A DNA stretch of 14,190 nt from an uncultured Verrucomicrobiota bacterium. Lineage in GTDB: Bacteria > Verrucomicrobiota > Verrucomicrobiia > Limisphaerales > UBA9464. The stretch is from assembly GCA_903925515.1 (NCBI GenBank), contig CAIYFP010000257.1, positions 1-14,190 on the forward strand, given 5' to 3'. Every line of letters begins with the position of its first letter. The stretch's first letter is position 1. A program made the position numbers and the translations under genes. This document shows positions 1 to 6,918 of the stretch, piece after piece. Below the pieces are notes generated by a model. The model saw only the letters and a list, made by a program, of their open reading frames with translations, was not told where the DNA came from and did no database searches.

Positions 1-74
1 AGGGTGGTCTTGCCGGCGCCAAGGAAGCCGGTGAGGACGGTGACGGGGACGCGTGAATCGGTGGAGGCAGACAT
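1..74 (-). CDS. CobW/G3E-family GTPase, N-terminal fragment (runs off the left edge)
   Basis: Reading the minus strand from the ATG at 74-72 gives 24 codons before the window ends. They contain VTVLTGFLGAGKTT, with the Walker A P-loop GFLGAGKTT at residues 16-24. A P-loop straight after a short N-terminus and the TGFLGAGKTT wording are typical of the CobW/P47K/ZNG (G3E GTPase) family, which includes cobalamin-synthesis proteins and zinc metallochaperones. An AAGGA sequence (91-87) lies 12 bases upstream of the ATG and could be its ribosome binding site. A possible -35 TTGGCA (115-110) and -10 TAAGGA (92-87) also exist, but the second would coincide with the ribosome binding site, so I do not call a promoter. 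The gene is divergent from the PHP hydrolase. The substrate metal cannot be told because the CxCC motif and the C-terminal domain lie outside the window. Confidence 0.8.
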   Translation of the reverse strand, partial: MSASTDSRVPVTVLTGFLGAGKTT

Positions 75-199
75 TGTCGTGCTGTTTCCTTACCGATGCC
101 GGGGCAGAATGCCAACCGTGCGGTTGGGTGGATCGCGCGGGTGCGAGGCCCGACGAATTGGCCCTTGTCGCGACGTCGGCCCGAGGGTGGGCTTGGCGG

Positions 200-1531
200 A
201 TGACTCGCGGCTGGATGACATGGGCATGGGCCATGGTGCTCGCATGGAGGGTGGTGGGCGCGGAGGACGCCCCGCGCTGGTGGAAGGGAAACCTCCACAC
301 GCACACGTTGTGGTCCGACGGCGACGACTTCCCCGAGGTGGTGGCGCGCTGGTACCAGCGCCATGGGTATCAGTTCCTTGCATTGTCGGAGCACAACCGC
401 ATGGCGATGGGGGACCGGTGGGTGACCGAGAAGGACGTGCTGTCGAGGGGCCGGAGCGAGCCGTGGCGGGCGTCGGCCCGGCCAAGGGATGCCGTGGCGG
501 AGTACGCTCGGGCGTGGGGCGAGCATTGGGTGGAGCGGCGTCGCAACCCGACGAACGGCGCGCCCGAAATCCGCCTCAAGCCGCTATCCGAGTACCGGGC
601 CCGGCTGGAGCAGGCCGGGCGGTTCCTGCTCGTGGACGCCGAGGAGATCACCCAGAACGCCCGCAATGGCCGGGCCATCCACATCGGGGCCGTCAACCTC
701 GACCGCCCCGTCCCGGAGCAGAGGGGCGACACGGTGCCGGAGGTCCTGCGCAGCGCCTTGAAGGCGGTGCGGGAGGCGGCGGCGCCCGGGGGCCGCCGCG
801 TGCTCGTGCACGTCAACCACCCCAACTACAAGTGGGGCGTCACCGCCGAGGACCTTGCCTCCGTGCTGGACGAGCGCTTCTTCGAGATCTGGAACGGGGT
901 GGACGCCGACAACGACCCGGGCGACGCCCGGCACCCGTCCACCGACGAGGTGTGGGACATCGCCAACACGCTGCGAATTGCCGGGATGGGCGCGGCGCCG
1001 TTGTTGGGCATCGCGACGGACGACTCGCACGACTATCAAGGCAACAAGGTCCGCGCGCCGCCCGGCCGCGCATGGGTCATGGTGCGGTCCCGGTTCCTCA
1101 CGCCCGACTCGCTGGTGCGGGCGATGGAGTCCGGGGACTTCTACGCGACGACGGGCGTCGTGCTGGACGACGTGGGGTATGACGCCGCGCGCCGGACGTT
1201 GTCGCTGCGGATTCAGCCAAGGCCGGGCGAGCGGTTCGTCACCCGGTTCATCGGCACGCGCCGCGGCGTGCGGCTGGAGGGGCGGCCTCGTCGGGACCCG
1301 GACGGAACGGTGGTGGAGACGACGCTGGATTACGCGTCCGGGGACGGGCCGCGGATCGGGGAGGTGCTTGCGGAGGCGCGCGGCACAAGGGCGTCGTACA
1401 CGCTGCGCGGCGACGAGTTGTACGTGCGTGCGATCGTGGAATCCTCGGCCGCGCCGGACGTGCCCAGCGTGGAGCATCCGTTCAAGCGGGCATGGACGCA
1501 GCCCGTGGCCTGGACGACGGGCTCGCGGTGA
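200..1531 (+). CDS. Exported PHP-domain metallohydrolase (CehA/McbA-like)
   Basis: A 443-residue protein with the metal-binding motifs of the PHP (polymerase and histidinol phosphatase) fold in the usual order: NLHTHTLWSDGD (His33, His35), LSEHN (His65), VDAEEIT (146-151), HVNHPN (204-209), EIWNG (229-233) and TDDSH (273-277). These should hold a di- or trinuclear metal site for phosphoester or related hydrolysis. Stand-alone PHP proteins of this type are often called CehA/McbA-family metallohydrolases. The substrate cannot be predicted. I chose the ATG at 200 because GAGGGTGG lies just upstream and the first 25 or so residues (MTRGWMTWAWAMVLAWRVVGAE) look like a signal peptide. The ATG at 215 is an alternative, and the frame is open back to a GTG at 53 that would overlap the divergent GTPase start. 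The roughly 140 residues after the PHP domain look like a beta-rich appended domain. It converges on the next gene with a 42-bp gap. Confidence 0.85.
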   Translation: MTRGWMTWAWAMVLAWRVVGAEDAPRWWKGNLHTHTLWSDGDDFPEVVARWYQRHGYQFLALSEHNRMAMGDRWVTEKDVLSRGRSEPWRASARPRDAVAEYARAWGEHWVERRRNPTNGAPEIRLKPLSEYRARLEQAGRFLLVDAEEITQNARNGRAIHIGAVNLDRPVPEQRGDTVPEVLRSALKAVREAAAPGGRRVLVHVNHPNYKWGVTAEDLASVLDERFFEIWNGVDADNDPGDARHPSTDEVWDIANTLRIAGMGAAPLLGIATDDSHDYQGNKVRAPPGRAWVMVRSRFLTPDSLVRAMESGDFYATTGVVLDDVGYDAARRTLSLRIQPRPGERFVTRFIGTRRGVRLEGRPRRDPDGTVVETTLDYASGDGPRIGEVLAEARGTRASYTLRGDELYVRAIVESSAAPDVPSVEHPFKRAWTQPVAWTTGSR

Positions 1532-1573
1532 TGCGCGTGATGGGGTGGGCGTCGGGTCTGCGGGAGGACAGTC

Positions 1574-2374
1574 TCAAGGCATGGTCGTGAAGGGCGACGC
1601 GGCGGCCAGCTCGGAGGGCGAACCCGGCTGGAACGCAAGGAAGTCCGGCGTGTCGAGCCGATGGCGCGTCTCGGCCGGGGTGTCGAGCAGGTGCCTGAGC
1701 TCGTCCAGGTCCCGCGACCAGCGCATGCCGTTGAAGAACTCCATGGGGCGGAACTGGAGCTTGTACCGGGCACGCGACGTGACGCACGTGCCGAGGTACA
1801 GGTGGCAGAACCCGGCATGGGCGAACCATTCGGCGGCCCGTGTCATGAGGGCCATGCCGAGGTTCCTCGACCGGTCCGACAGGTCGTAGAACGCGTAGTA
1901 GTAGTACGCGAGGCGCGGGGGCGACACGTGCATGAGGACGGAGCCCACGTCGCGGGGAAGCCCGCCCGGGACGTCTTCCTCGAAGTGCAGGACATGGGTG
2001 ATCACCCGGCCCGCAAGCAACCGCGCAAGGCGTTCGGCCGGGAAGATTCCATGCCCGAAGCGCTGGTCGGCGAAGTCCAGCCAGCGCGCGCGCCGCGCCT
2101 CCGTGACGTCGAACTCGGCAATCGGCACAAGGCGCGCCCGGATGCCTTCGGACTTCCGCAGCATCCGGCGGTTCTCGGATGACGGCCTCCACTCGGCGAG
2201 CGGGAGGCGAAGGCTCCGGACAAGGTAGAACCGGTCCATGTCGGGCGACGCCGGGAGGAATCCCGAGCGGAAGGCGTCGGCCGGGGTCTCGCCCGGCTCA
2301 AGGAACGCCCACACGACGTACGGGTACAGGTATCGGGAATAGTCGGGGGTGGCCTCGGAGAAGAGCAGCTTCAC
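1574..2374 (-). CDS. Arginyl/leucyl-tRNA-protein transferase-like protein (ATE C-terminal domain)
   Basis: A 266-residue protein starting at GTG (2374-2372). The middle, FYLVRSLRLPLAEWRPSSENRRMLRK (start 49), resembles the R-x-L-R-x-x-L-x-x-x-x-PSxxxRR segment of ATE/Bpt enzymes. The C-terminal half matches the ATE_C GNAT-like fold: AFYDLSDRSRNLG (161-173), HLYLGTCVTSRARYKLQFRP (191-210) and MEFFNGMRW (211-219). Family members transfer Arg or Leu from aminoacyl-tRNA to the N-terminus of proteins in the N-degron pathway, in the cytoplasm. The N-terminal region lacks the CxYLP-type cysteine motif of typical ATE_N domains, so amino-acid specificity, or even transferase activity, is uncertain. 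It is the second minus-strand gene after lpxK, 220 bp away. I see no convincing Shine-Dalgarno. A GNAT-like hypothetical of unrelated function is the alternative. Confidence 0.65.
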   Translation of the reverse strand: MKLLFSEATPDYSRYLYPYVVWAFLEPGETPADAFRSGFLPASPDMDRFYLVRSLRLPLAEWRPSSENRRMLRKSEGIRARLVPIAEFDVTEARRARWLDFADQRFGHGIFPAERLARLLAGRVITHVLHFEEDVPGGLPRDVGSVLMHVSPPRLAYYYYAFYDLSDRSRNLGMALMTRAAEWFAHAGFCHLYLGTCVTSRARYKLQFRPMEFFNGMRWSRDLDELRHLLDTPAETRHRLDTPDFLAFQPGSPSELAAASPFTTMP

Positions 2375-2501
2375 GGCCGATCAGGTTGGCGAGGGACAGG
2401 AGGGGCGTGAAGAGACAAACCGCCGCCGCGGGCCGACACGGACGCATCGGGCACGGCAGGTTGCCGGGACGGGCGCGAGGCGCATCGTGCGGGCGACCTC
2501 G

Positions 2502-2521
2502 CCCCACGGGCCGCCGTGGGG
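2502..2521 (-). terminator. Perfect 8-bp GC hairpin in the lpxK / ATE-like intergenic gap
   Basis: The plus strand reads CCCCACGG, loop GCCG, CCGTGGGG: a perfect 8-bp stem with a tetraloop, 73 bases past the lpxK stop on the minus strand. There is no T-run on either side, so it is not a classical intrinsic terminator. It could be a terminator of the U-tract-free kind, an mRNA 3'-end protector for lpxK, or a leader structure for the ATE-like gene. A weaker stem (TCGGG / CCCGA) lies nearby at about 2523-2549. No gene is supported in the 220-bp gap. Confidence 0.35.
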
Positions 2522-2594
2522 GTTCGGGTTGGCGGGCACGTCCGGCCCGAGGCTGGATCCGGCGTCGTGGGCGGCATGGGCGCCGGGATGGTCT

Positions 2595-3788
2595 TCAACG
2601 GAAGCAGATGCGCGAGACGCACTCCTCGAAGCCCTTGGCGCCGGCCGTGACCTGGATCTCGACGCGCATGAAGAAGATGGGGAGGTCGCGCCGGTCGATC
2701 TTGGGGAAGCGGACGGCGTCCTTCTGGGTGGTGACGAGGCAGGTGGCGCCGCGTTTCTTGGCCCGGTTGATGGCCTCGAGGATCTCGAGCTGGTCGAACC
2801 GATGATGGTCGGCGAAGCGGCGGGCGAGGACGATTTCGGCCCCGAGGTCCACGAGCTTGGCCTCGAAGCTCTCGGGCTGGGCGATGCCGCTGAGGGAGGC
2901 GACCTTGCGCCCCCGGATGAAGCCGAGCCCATGCCGTTCCTCGGAGAAGACGTTCTCGAAGTAGAGGGGGTGATGCACGCACTCGATGATCTCGGCGGAG
3001 GGGTTGAGCTGGGCAACCCTCGCGCGGAGCTGGTCCATGGCGCCGGAGCTCGCGGGGCTTGAGCGGTCCACCTTGGTGAGGAAGACGACGTTGGCACGAC
3101 GCAGGTGGGAGGGGGGCTCGCGAAGGGTGCCCCGCGGGAGCATGAAGCCGTTGCCGAACGGCTGCTGCGAGTCCACGAGCACCACGTCGGTGCGGCGCCC
3201 GCGCAGCCGCCAGTACTGGAAGCCGTCGTCCAGAAGCAGGGTGTCGCACCCGAACTTCTCGACGGCGTACCGGCCCGCCTTCACGCGGTCCTTGTCCACG
3301 AGGACGACCACGTCGCGGAGGTTGGACGCGAGCATGTAGGGCTCGTCGCCGGAGGAGAGGGAGTCGAGGAGGAGCGATTGGCCGTCGCTGACGATGCGCG
3401 GGGGGGTGGTGTCGTCGCGGAGAAGCAGCTTGTCGCGGAGGCGTTCCACGAATGGCTTGGGGCGGGATCGATAGCCCCGCGAGAGGATCGCAACCTTCCG
3501 TCCGGCGTCCTGCAAGGCGCGCGCGAACTTCTCCACCACCGGGGTCTTGCCGGTGCCTCCCACGGTGAGGTTCCCAACGGCGATGACCTGCACCCCGAGG
3601 GTGGCATCGCGCAGGATGCGGGCGTTGTAGAGGACGCGGCGCAGCTTGACGGCGCCGGCGAACGCCTGGGCCATGCAGAACAGCACGCCTTGGACGGCGG
3701 CCTCCCTCCGCGTGGGGCGCCGCTCAAAGATGACCTTCAGCAGCCCGGTCTCGGCGTTCTCGAGGAGTTTTTGCCAGCGCTCTCGCAC
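2595..3788 (-). CDS. lpxK: Tetraacyldisaccharide 4'-kinase LpxK
   Basis: LpxK phosphorylates the 4' position of the lipid A disaccharide precursor at the inner membrane, giving lipid IVA. Taking GTG at 3788 the protein is 397 residues. It shows the P-loop GNLTVGGTGKTP (72-83), SRGY (104-107), the family motif GDEP (147-150), DDGFQ (187-191), the LPRGTLREP stretch and the FLTKVD segment. The N-terminal FCMAQAFAGAVKLRRVLYNARIL is the membrane-associated helix that precedes the P-loop in LpxK. The frame stays open upstream to 3950, but that extension has no LpxK-like content and runs into the inverted-repeat element at 3925-3946, so I reject it. The GTG lacks a clear Shine-Dalgarno, so the start is uncertain by some residues. 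Its presence means the cell makes lipid A, hence a Gram-negative envelope. Confidence 0.93.
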   Translation of the reverse strand: MRERWQKLLENAETGLLKVIFERRPTRREAAVQGVLFCMAQAFAGAVKLRRVLYNARILRDATLGVQVIAVGNLTVGGTGKTPVVEKFARALQDAGRKVAILSRGYRSRPKPFVERLRDKLLLRDDTTPPRIVSDGQSLLLDSLSSGDEPYMLASNLRDVVVLVDKDRVKAGRYAVEKFGCDTLLLDDGFQYWRLRGRRTDVVLVDSQQPFGNGFMLPRGTLREPPSHLRRANVVFLTKVDRSSPASSGAMDQLRARVAQLNPSAEIIECVHHPLYFENVFSEERHGLGFIRGRKVASLSGIAQPESFEAKLVDLGAEIVLARRFADHHRFDQLEILEAINRAKKRGATCLVTTQKDAVRFPKIDRRDLPIFFMRVEIQVTAGAKGFEECVSRICFR

Positions 3789-3924
3789 GTGGGCCGCAGG
3801 ATGGCACGGCGCGCGGCATGGGTTCCAGAAGGGATGCGCGGCCCCTTCGTGTGAGAAATCCCCCGCCTCCTGACGCGTGGGATCGCCGAACAAGACGCTG
3901 TCTTTGATCACACGAAGGCGGTAG

Positions 3925-4099
3925 CCGGTTGTTGAGCGAGGCGATGCCACCAGTCACCGGTTCCCATCGCCCTCCGCACCCGGAAGGGGTGCCAGCCCAG
4001 TCCCGCCCCCGGCGCTGGCATCGCATCCCTGCCGGGATGTCGGGGTTCACGTTCGCGCGGGTTCCCGGTGGGGTCATCGCCTCGCTCCTCGACCACCGG
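3925..4099. repeat. Palindromic MITE/REP-like intergenic element with long terminal inverted repeats
   Basis: The left arm CCGGTTGTTGAGCGAGGCGATG (3925-3946) is mirrored by the right arm at 4075-4099, which read on the minus strand is CCGGTGGTCGAGGAGCGAGGCGATG. Inside these a 13-base core, GAGCGAGGCGATG, is perfectly inverted (3934-3946 and 4075-4087). The pairing resumes inward at CACCGG (3955-3960) with CCGGTG (4065-4070). Nested inside are two hairpins: TGCCAGC/GCTGGCA (3990-3996 with 4014-4020) and CATCCC/GGGATG (4024-4029 with 4034-4039). A further CCGGC/GCCGG stem straddles the right edge (4096-4110). No coding content. This organisation fits a non-autonomous palindromic mobile element or structured REP-like unit. 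I associate similar sequence with dispersed repeats in Verrucomicrobiota genomes, but copy number cannot be judged from one window. Confidence 0.6.
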
Positions 4100-4315
4100 C
4101 GACCAGCCGGGAAGCCTCCGGCTCTCTGGCAGATGGACGCGAAGGTCGCGTCGGATGAGCCCACCCGAGCCCATGACGCGGTCGCCCATCCGCCACGGCG
4201 GCGCGTGGGCACGCAGCCTGTCGCAACCCGCCCGCATGGGGATCGAGAGATTCCCTCCTCGTTAAGCGAGGACTTGGGAGAGGACGCCCATCCATGCAGC
4301 GACCGGGAATCCTTC

Positions 4316-4345
4316 TTGGGCCGTTCGCGGGGATGCGGCTAGGGT
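4316..4345 (+). promoter_or_regulatory. Possible sigma-70-like promoter of rseP
   Basis: TTGGGC (4316-4321), an 18-base spacer and TAGGGT (4340-4345) lie just before the rseP start. The layout, including the spacer length and a TAGnnT -10 box, equals that of the candidate before the coiled-coil gene. It would start transcription only a few bases before the ATG at 4356 and would leave the GGGAG Shine-Dalgarno partly upstream of the transcript, which counts against it. Tentative. Confidence 0.22.
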
Positions 4346-4355
4346 GCCGGGAGAC

Positions 4356-5762
4356 ATGGCATCGATCGTCGCCGGGTTGGTCATTGCGTTGGGCGTCGCG
4401 GTCCTCTTTGGGCTGGCGATCTTCGTGCATGAGTACGGCCACTACCGGATGGCGCGTTGGCTGGGCCTTCGCATCGAGGGCTTCTCCATCGGGTTCGGTC
4501 CCCGGGTGTTCTCATGGACGGACCGCCACGGGGTGCTGTGGGCGCTGCGATGGATCCCCTTGGGCGGCTTCGTGAAGCTCCCGCAAATGATCACGTCCGA
4601 GGCGCTCGAAGGCCCTGCCGGGACCAACGTCCCCGCGATCTCGCCGCAGGCCAAGATCGCGGTGGCGCTGGCCGGGCCGACGATGAACGGGGTGCTCGCC
4701 TTCGCGCTTGCGTCCGTCGTCTGGTGGGTGGGGTTGCCCGTGGCGCTGAACCACACGGTGGTGGGCTACATCAAGCCGGGATCGCCCGAGGAACTCGCCG
4801 GCGTGCGCGAGGGCGACCGCATCCTCTCCGTGCAGGGCAAGGCGGTGTCGAGCTGGGAGGACATCCAGGTGGAGGCGGCCTTGGCGTTGACCAACGTGCT
4901 GACGCTGTCCCTTGAGCGGACCCATGGCGCGAAGGCCATCGTGACGGTCCCGACGGACTACCAAGCGGACCTGAAGCTCAAGTATCTCCGCATCGGGCCG
5001 CGCGACCACCCGGCCATCCGGCAGGTCAACCCCGGCTCGCCCGCCGAGGCGGCCGGGATACGCGAGGGAGACCTGCTGGTGTCCTTCGACGGGGTCCAGG
5101 TGGTGGGGCAACGACAGTTGGTGGACTTGATCCAGGCACGGGCGGGCAAGGAAGCCGAGCTGGAGGTGACCCGGTCGGGGCAGGCGGTGCGGATGCGCGT
5201 GACGCCGAGGCTGGACCCGGAGGCAAAGGTGGGGCGCATCGGCGTGCTGCTGGGGCCGGCGGCCGAGCCCGTGTACACGGTGCAGCGGCCAGGCCCGACC
5301 CCATGGAAGCAGGTGTCCGGCACGGTCCAGCGCATCGGGCAGTTCTTCCAGGCGATGGTGCATCCCAAGGCATCCCGGGTGGGCGTGGAGAACCTGAACG
5401 GGCCGGTTCGCATCTTCGGGATGCTGGCCTCGGAGCTGAAGGTGGACCTGCGGCGGGCGCTGGCGCTCATGGTGGTGCTCAACATCAACCTCGCGTTGCT
5501 GAACCTCCTGCCGCTGCCGGTGCTCGACGGCGGCCACATCCTGTTCTCCTTGGTCGAGATCGTCACGTTCCGCCGCATCCCGCCACGGTTGCAGGAGCTC
5601 GTGACGCTGGCCTCGGGGGCGTTGCTGCTGTCGTTGATGGCCTTCGTGATGTTCAACGACATCCGGGGCATCGCCACGTTCCGGGGTCGTGCAGCACGCG
5701 GCGCCTCCGTCACGAACGCCACGCAGACCCATCTCCCGGCGAAGCCCCAAGGCTCGCCTTGA
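4356..5762 (+). CDS. rseP: RseP-type site-2 intramembrane metalloprotease with two PDZ domains
   Basis: A 468-residue zinc protease of the inner membrane that cuts substrates within the bilayer, classically the anti-sigma factor in envelope-stress signalling, and also clears signal-peptide remnants. The zinc motif HEYGH (His25, Glu26, His29) sits in the first transmembrane helix and the second metal motif NLLPLPVLDGG (383-393, Asp391) in a late helix. Between them are two PDZ domains, at roughly 130-195 (GYIKPGSPEELAGVREGD) and 218-285 (RQVNPGSPAEAAGIREGD). Two further hydrophobic segments follow (about 366-385 and 415-435). I chose ATG 4356 because GGGAG lies close upstream and the first helix begins at once; a GTG at 4344 in frame would add four residues. 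The family length is about 420-470, so it is complete. No anti-sigma factor gene is adjacent, so the natural substrate here is unknown. Confidence 0.95.
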   Translation: MASIVAGLVIALGVAVLFGLAIFVHEYGHYRMARWLGLRIEGFSIGFGPRVFSWTDRHGVLWALRWIPLGGFVKLPQMITSEALEGPAGTNVPAISPQAKIAVALAGPTMNGVLAFALASVVWWVGLPVALNHTVVGYIKPGSPEELAGVREGDRILSVQGKAVSSWEDIQVEAALALTNVLTLSLERTHGAKAIVTVPTDYQADLKLKYLRIGPRDHPAIRQVNPGSPAEAAGIREGDLLVSFDGVQVVGQRQLVDLIQARAGKEAELEVTRSGQAVRMRVTPRLDPEAKVGRIGVLLGPAAEPVYTVQRPGPTPWKQVSGTVQRIGQFFQAMVHPKASRVGVENLNGPVRIFGMLASELKVDLRRALALMVVLNINLALLNLLPLPVLDGGHILFSLVEIVTFRRIPPRLQELVTLASGALLLSLMAFVMFNDIRGIATFRGRAARGASVTNATQTHLPAKPQGSP

Positions 5763-5815
5763 GCCCCTCGGGAACCGCGCGACGGCGCGTGCGCAGAACT
5801 TCCCCGCCGCCGTCG

Positions 5816-5845
5816 TTGACACCGCGATTGGGCCTCCCATAGCCT
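5816..5845 (+). promoter_or_regulatory. Likely promoter of the coiled-coil/lipoprotein genes
   Basis: A perfect -35 hexamer TTGACA (5816-5821), an 18-base spacer and a weak -10 TAGCCT (5840-5845) lie 19 bases before the ATG at 5865. A perfect TTGACA is unusual by chance in sequence this GC-rich, and it falls in the 102-bp gap after rseP, which suggests that the downstream genes have their own promoter. Confidence 0.45.
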
Positions 5846-5864
5846 GCCTCAAACAGTTCCTGTC

Positions 5865-6620
5865 ATGTTGCGCGTCGCCCTCATTCTCGCAGTCCTCGCT
5901 GCCATTGGCAGCCTCGTCGTGTCGTTCCTCGTCACCGAACCCACGGTGAAGGATCTCCGCACCAACCTCGCCTCCACGACGCAGTCGCTGGAGGAGACGC
6001 GCGGCACCCTCACCAAGACCGAGGGGGACCTGAAGAAGACCAAGACCGAGCTGGAGTCGAAGTCCAAGGAACTCGACACCACCAAGGTCCAGCTGGACGA
6101 GGCGTCGGTGGCCGCCGCCAACAACAAGAAACGTGCCGACCAACTCGACGCCAACCTCGCCAAGACCACCAAGGAAAGGAACGAGGCCCAGGCCGAGCTC
6201 GCCCAGTGGCAGGCCCTCGGCGTCAAGCCCGACCAAGTCGTCCAGTTGCGTGCCGACCTGAAGAAGACCTCCGAGGCCAAGCTCGCCCTCGAGGACGAAA
6301 AGGTCATCTTCCTCAAGCGCATCGGCCGACTTGAAAACCGTCTCGCCAAGTATGAGGCCCCGGACGAGAAGGTGAAGATGCCGGATGGCCTCAAGGGCAA
6401 CATCCTCGCCGTCGGCCCCCTCCAGGACTTCGTGCTTCTCGACATCGGCGAAAACCAAGGCGTCAAGGAGCGCGGCGAATTCCTGGTCCGCCGCGGCAGC
6501 AAGCTCATCGGCAAGGTGGCCGTCGTCTCCGTCGAGGCCAACCGTGCCATCGCCAACGTCATCCCCGCATGGCGCCAGGGCGACGTGCGCATTGCCGAAA
6601 ATGACCAAGTCCTGTATTAG
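5865..6620 (+). CDS. Membrane-anchored coiled-coil protein of unknown function
   Basis: A 251-residue protein that I do not recognise as a named family. Residues 4-24 (VALILAVLAAIGSLVVSFLVT) form one hydrophobic anchor. Residues about 28-165 are a long Lys/Glu/Leu/Thr-rich heptad stretch, almost certainly coiled coil, with short repeats of the type LxxTxxxL and KxTxxEL. The last 80 residues (from MPDGLKGNILAVGP) are a compact beta-rich domain with VLLDIGENQGVKERGEFLVRRGSKLIGKVAVVSVEANRAIA. That wording recalls the beta-barrel domain of MreC-like proteins (ability to state 'intrinsic value plus offset' sequences such as GxxxGV.. GxxxLVRRGxKLIGxV), but the similarity is loose. The likely topology is anchor in the inner membrane with the rest periplasmic. 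The lipoprotein gene follows after 6 bases, so the two are probably cotranscribed. A structural or cell-envelope role is plausible, not shown. Confidence 0.75.
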   Translation: MLRVALILAVLAAIGSLVVSFLVTEPTVKDLRTNLASTTQSLEETRGTLTKTEGDLKKTKTELESKSKELDTTKVQLDEASVAAANNKKRADQLDANLAKTTKERNEAQAELAQWQALGVKPDQVVQLRADLKKTSEAKLALEDEKVIFLKRIGRLENRLAKYEAPDEKVKMPDGLKGNILAVGPLQDFVLLDIGENQGVKERGEFLVRRGSKLIGKVAVVSVEANRAIANVIPAWRQGDVRIAENDQVLY

Positions 6621-6626
6621 GACTCC

Positions 6627-6785
6627 ATGAAGTCGAGCCGTTCCCTCCTTGCCATCCTTCTCGTTGCGTTCGCTTCCTTCCTCGTCGCCGGCTGCAAGTC
6701 CGAGGACGAGCTGAGCACCCGCCCGTGGTCCACTCCCAGGAGCTGGGAGTCCGGCCTTCCCGCCGGCTTGACCGAGGGTCGCTAG
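6627..6785 (+). CDS. Small lipoprotein (52 residues)
   Basis: ATG at 6627 opens a 52-residue reading frame, six bases after the coiled-coil gene's stop. Residues 1-22 are a lipoprotein signal: MKSSRS, then LLAILLVAFASFLVAG, with the lipobox LVAGC and the lipidated Cys23. The mature peptide is only 30 residues, with acidic KSEDELS followed by RPWSTPRSWESGLPAG. I associate similar short lipoproteins with a W-x-x-P-x-x-W tail with Verrucomicrobiota, where they go unnamed. Tight spacing suggests one transcript with the upstream coiled-coil protein and possibly a joint envelope role. Lys24 after the Cys, not Asp, would favour outer-membrane sorting if the Enterobacterial rule holds here. It is easily missed because of its size, but signal, lipobox and stop all fit a real gene. 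Confidence 0.75.
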   Translation: MKSSRSLLAILLVAFASFLVAGCKSEDELSTRPWSTPRSWESGLPAGLTEGR

Positions 6786-6918
6786 GTTCCCCCTCAATTT
6801 CCTTCCAGCATAAGGCGTGGCTCCCCGCGCGGCTCGGGACGTTTTCCTTCGCACGGCCGCCGCCCCTCCGTTCGTCCCTTGCCCGGTGTGCCCCCTTGCT
6901 GTCTCCTGCCCCGACGGC

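Larger units (their letters stand above)
3789..4355. other. Gene-free stretch between lpxK and rseP
   Basis: About 570 bases separate the divergent starts of lpxK and rseP. Open frames exist on both strands (for example 3929-4342 plus and 3908-4237 minus), but their translations are low-complexity, rich in Arg, Pro and Gly, and resemble no protein I know. The left-central part is the palindromic element at 3925-4099 (listed separately). The right part (4100-4315) shows no clear hairpin beyond the GCCGG arm at 4106-4110, no RNA gene and no conserved motif. The last 40 bases may hold the rseP promoter. Confidence 0.6.

Noticed and set aside
3789..3950. N-terminal extension of LpxK to the ATG at 3950
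   Set aside because: The extra 54 residues have no LpxK similarity and overlap the inverted-repeat arm at 3925-3946; a GTG at 3788 sits just before LpxK-like sequence.
3908..4342. Small open frames on both strands within the lpxK-rseP gap
   Set aside because: They read through the palindromic element; their protein-like regularity comes from the repeat and not from coding constraint.
6786..6918. Possible terminator or leader RNA between the lipoprotein gene and phoH (weak TCCC/GGGA stem followed by GTTTT near 6825-6845)
   Set aside because: The stem has only four pairs and the T-run is short; this is not distinguishable from chance.
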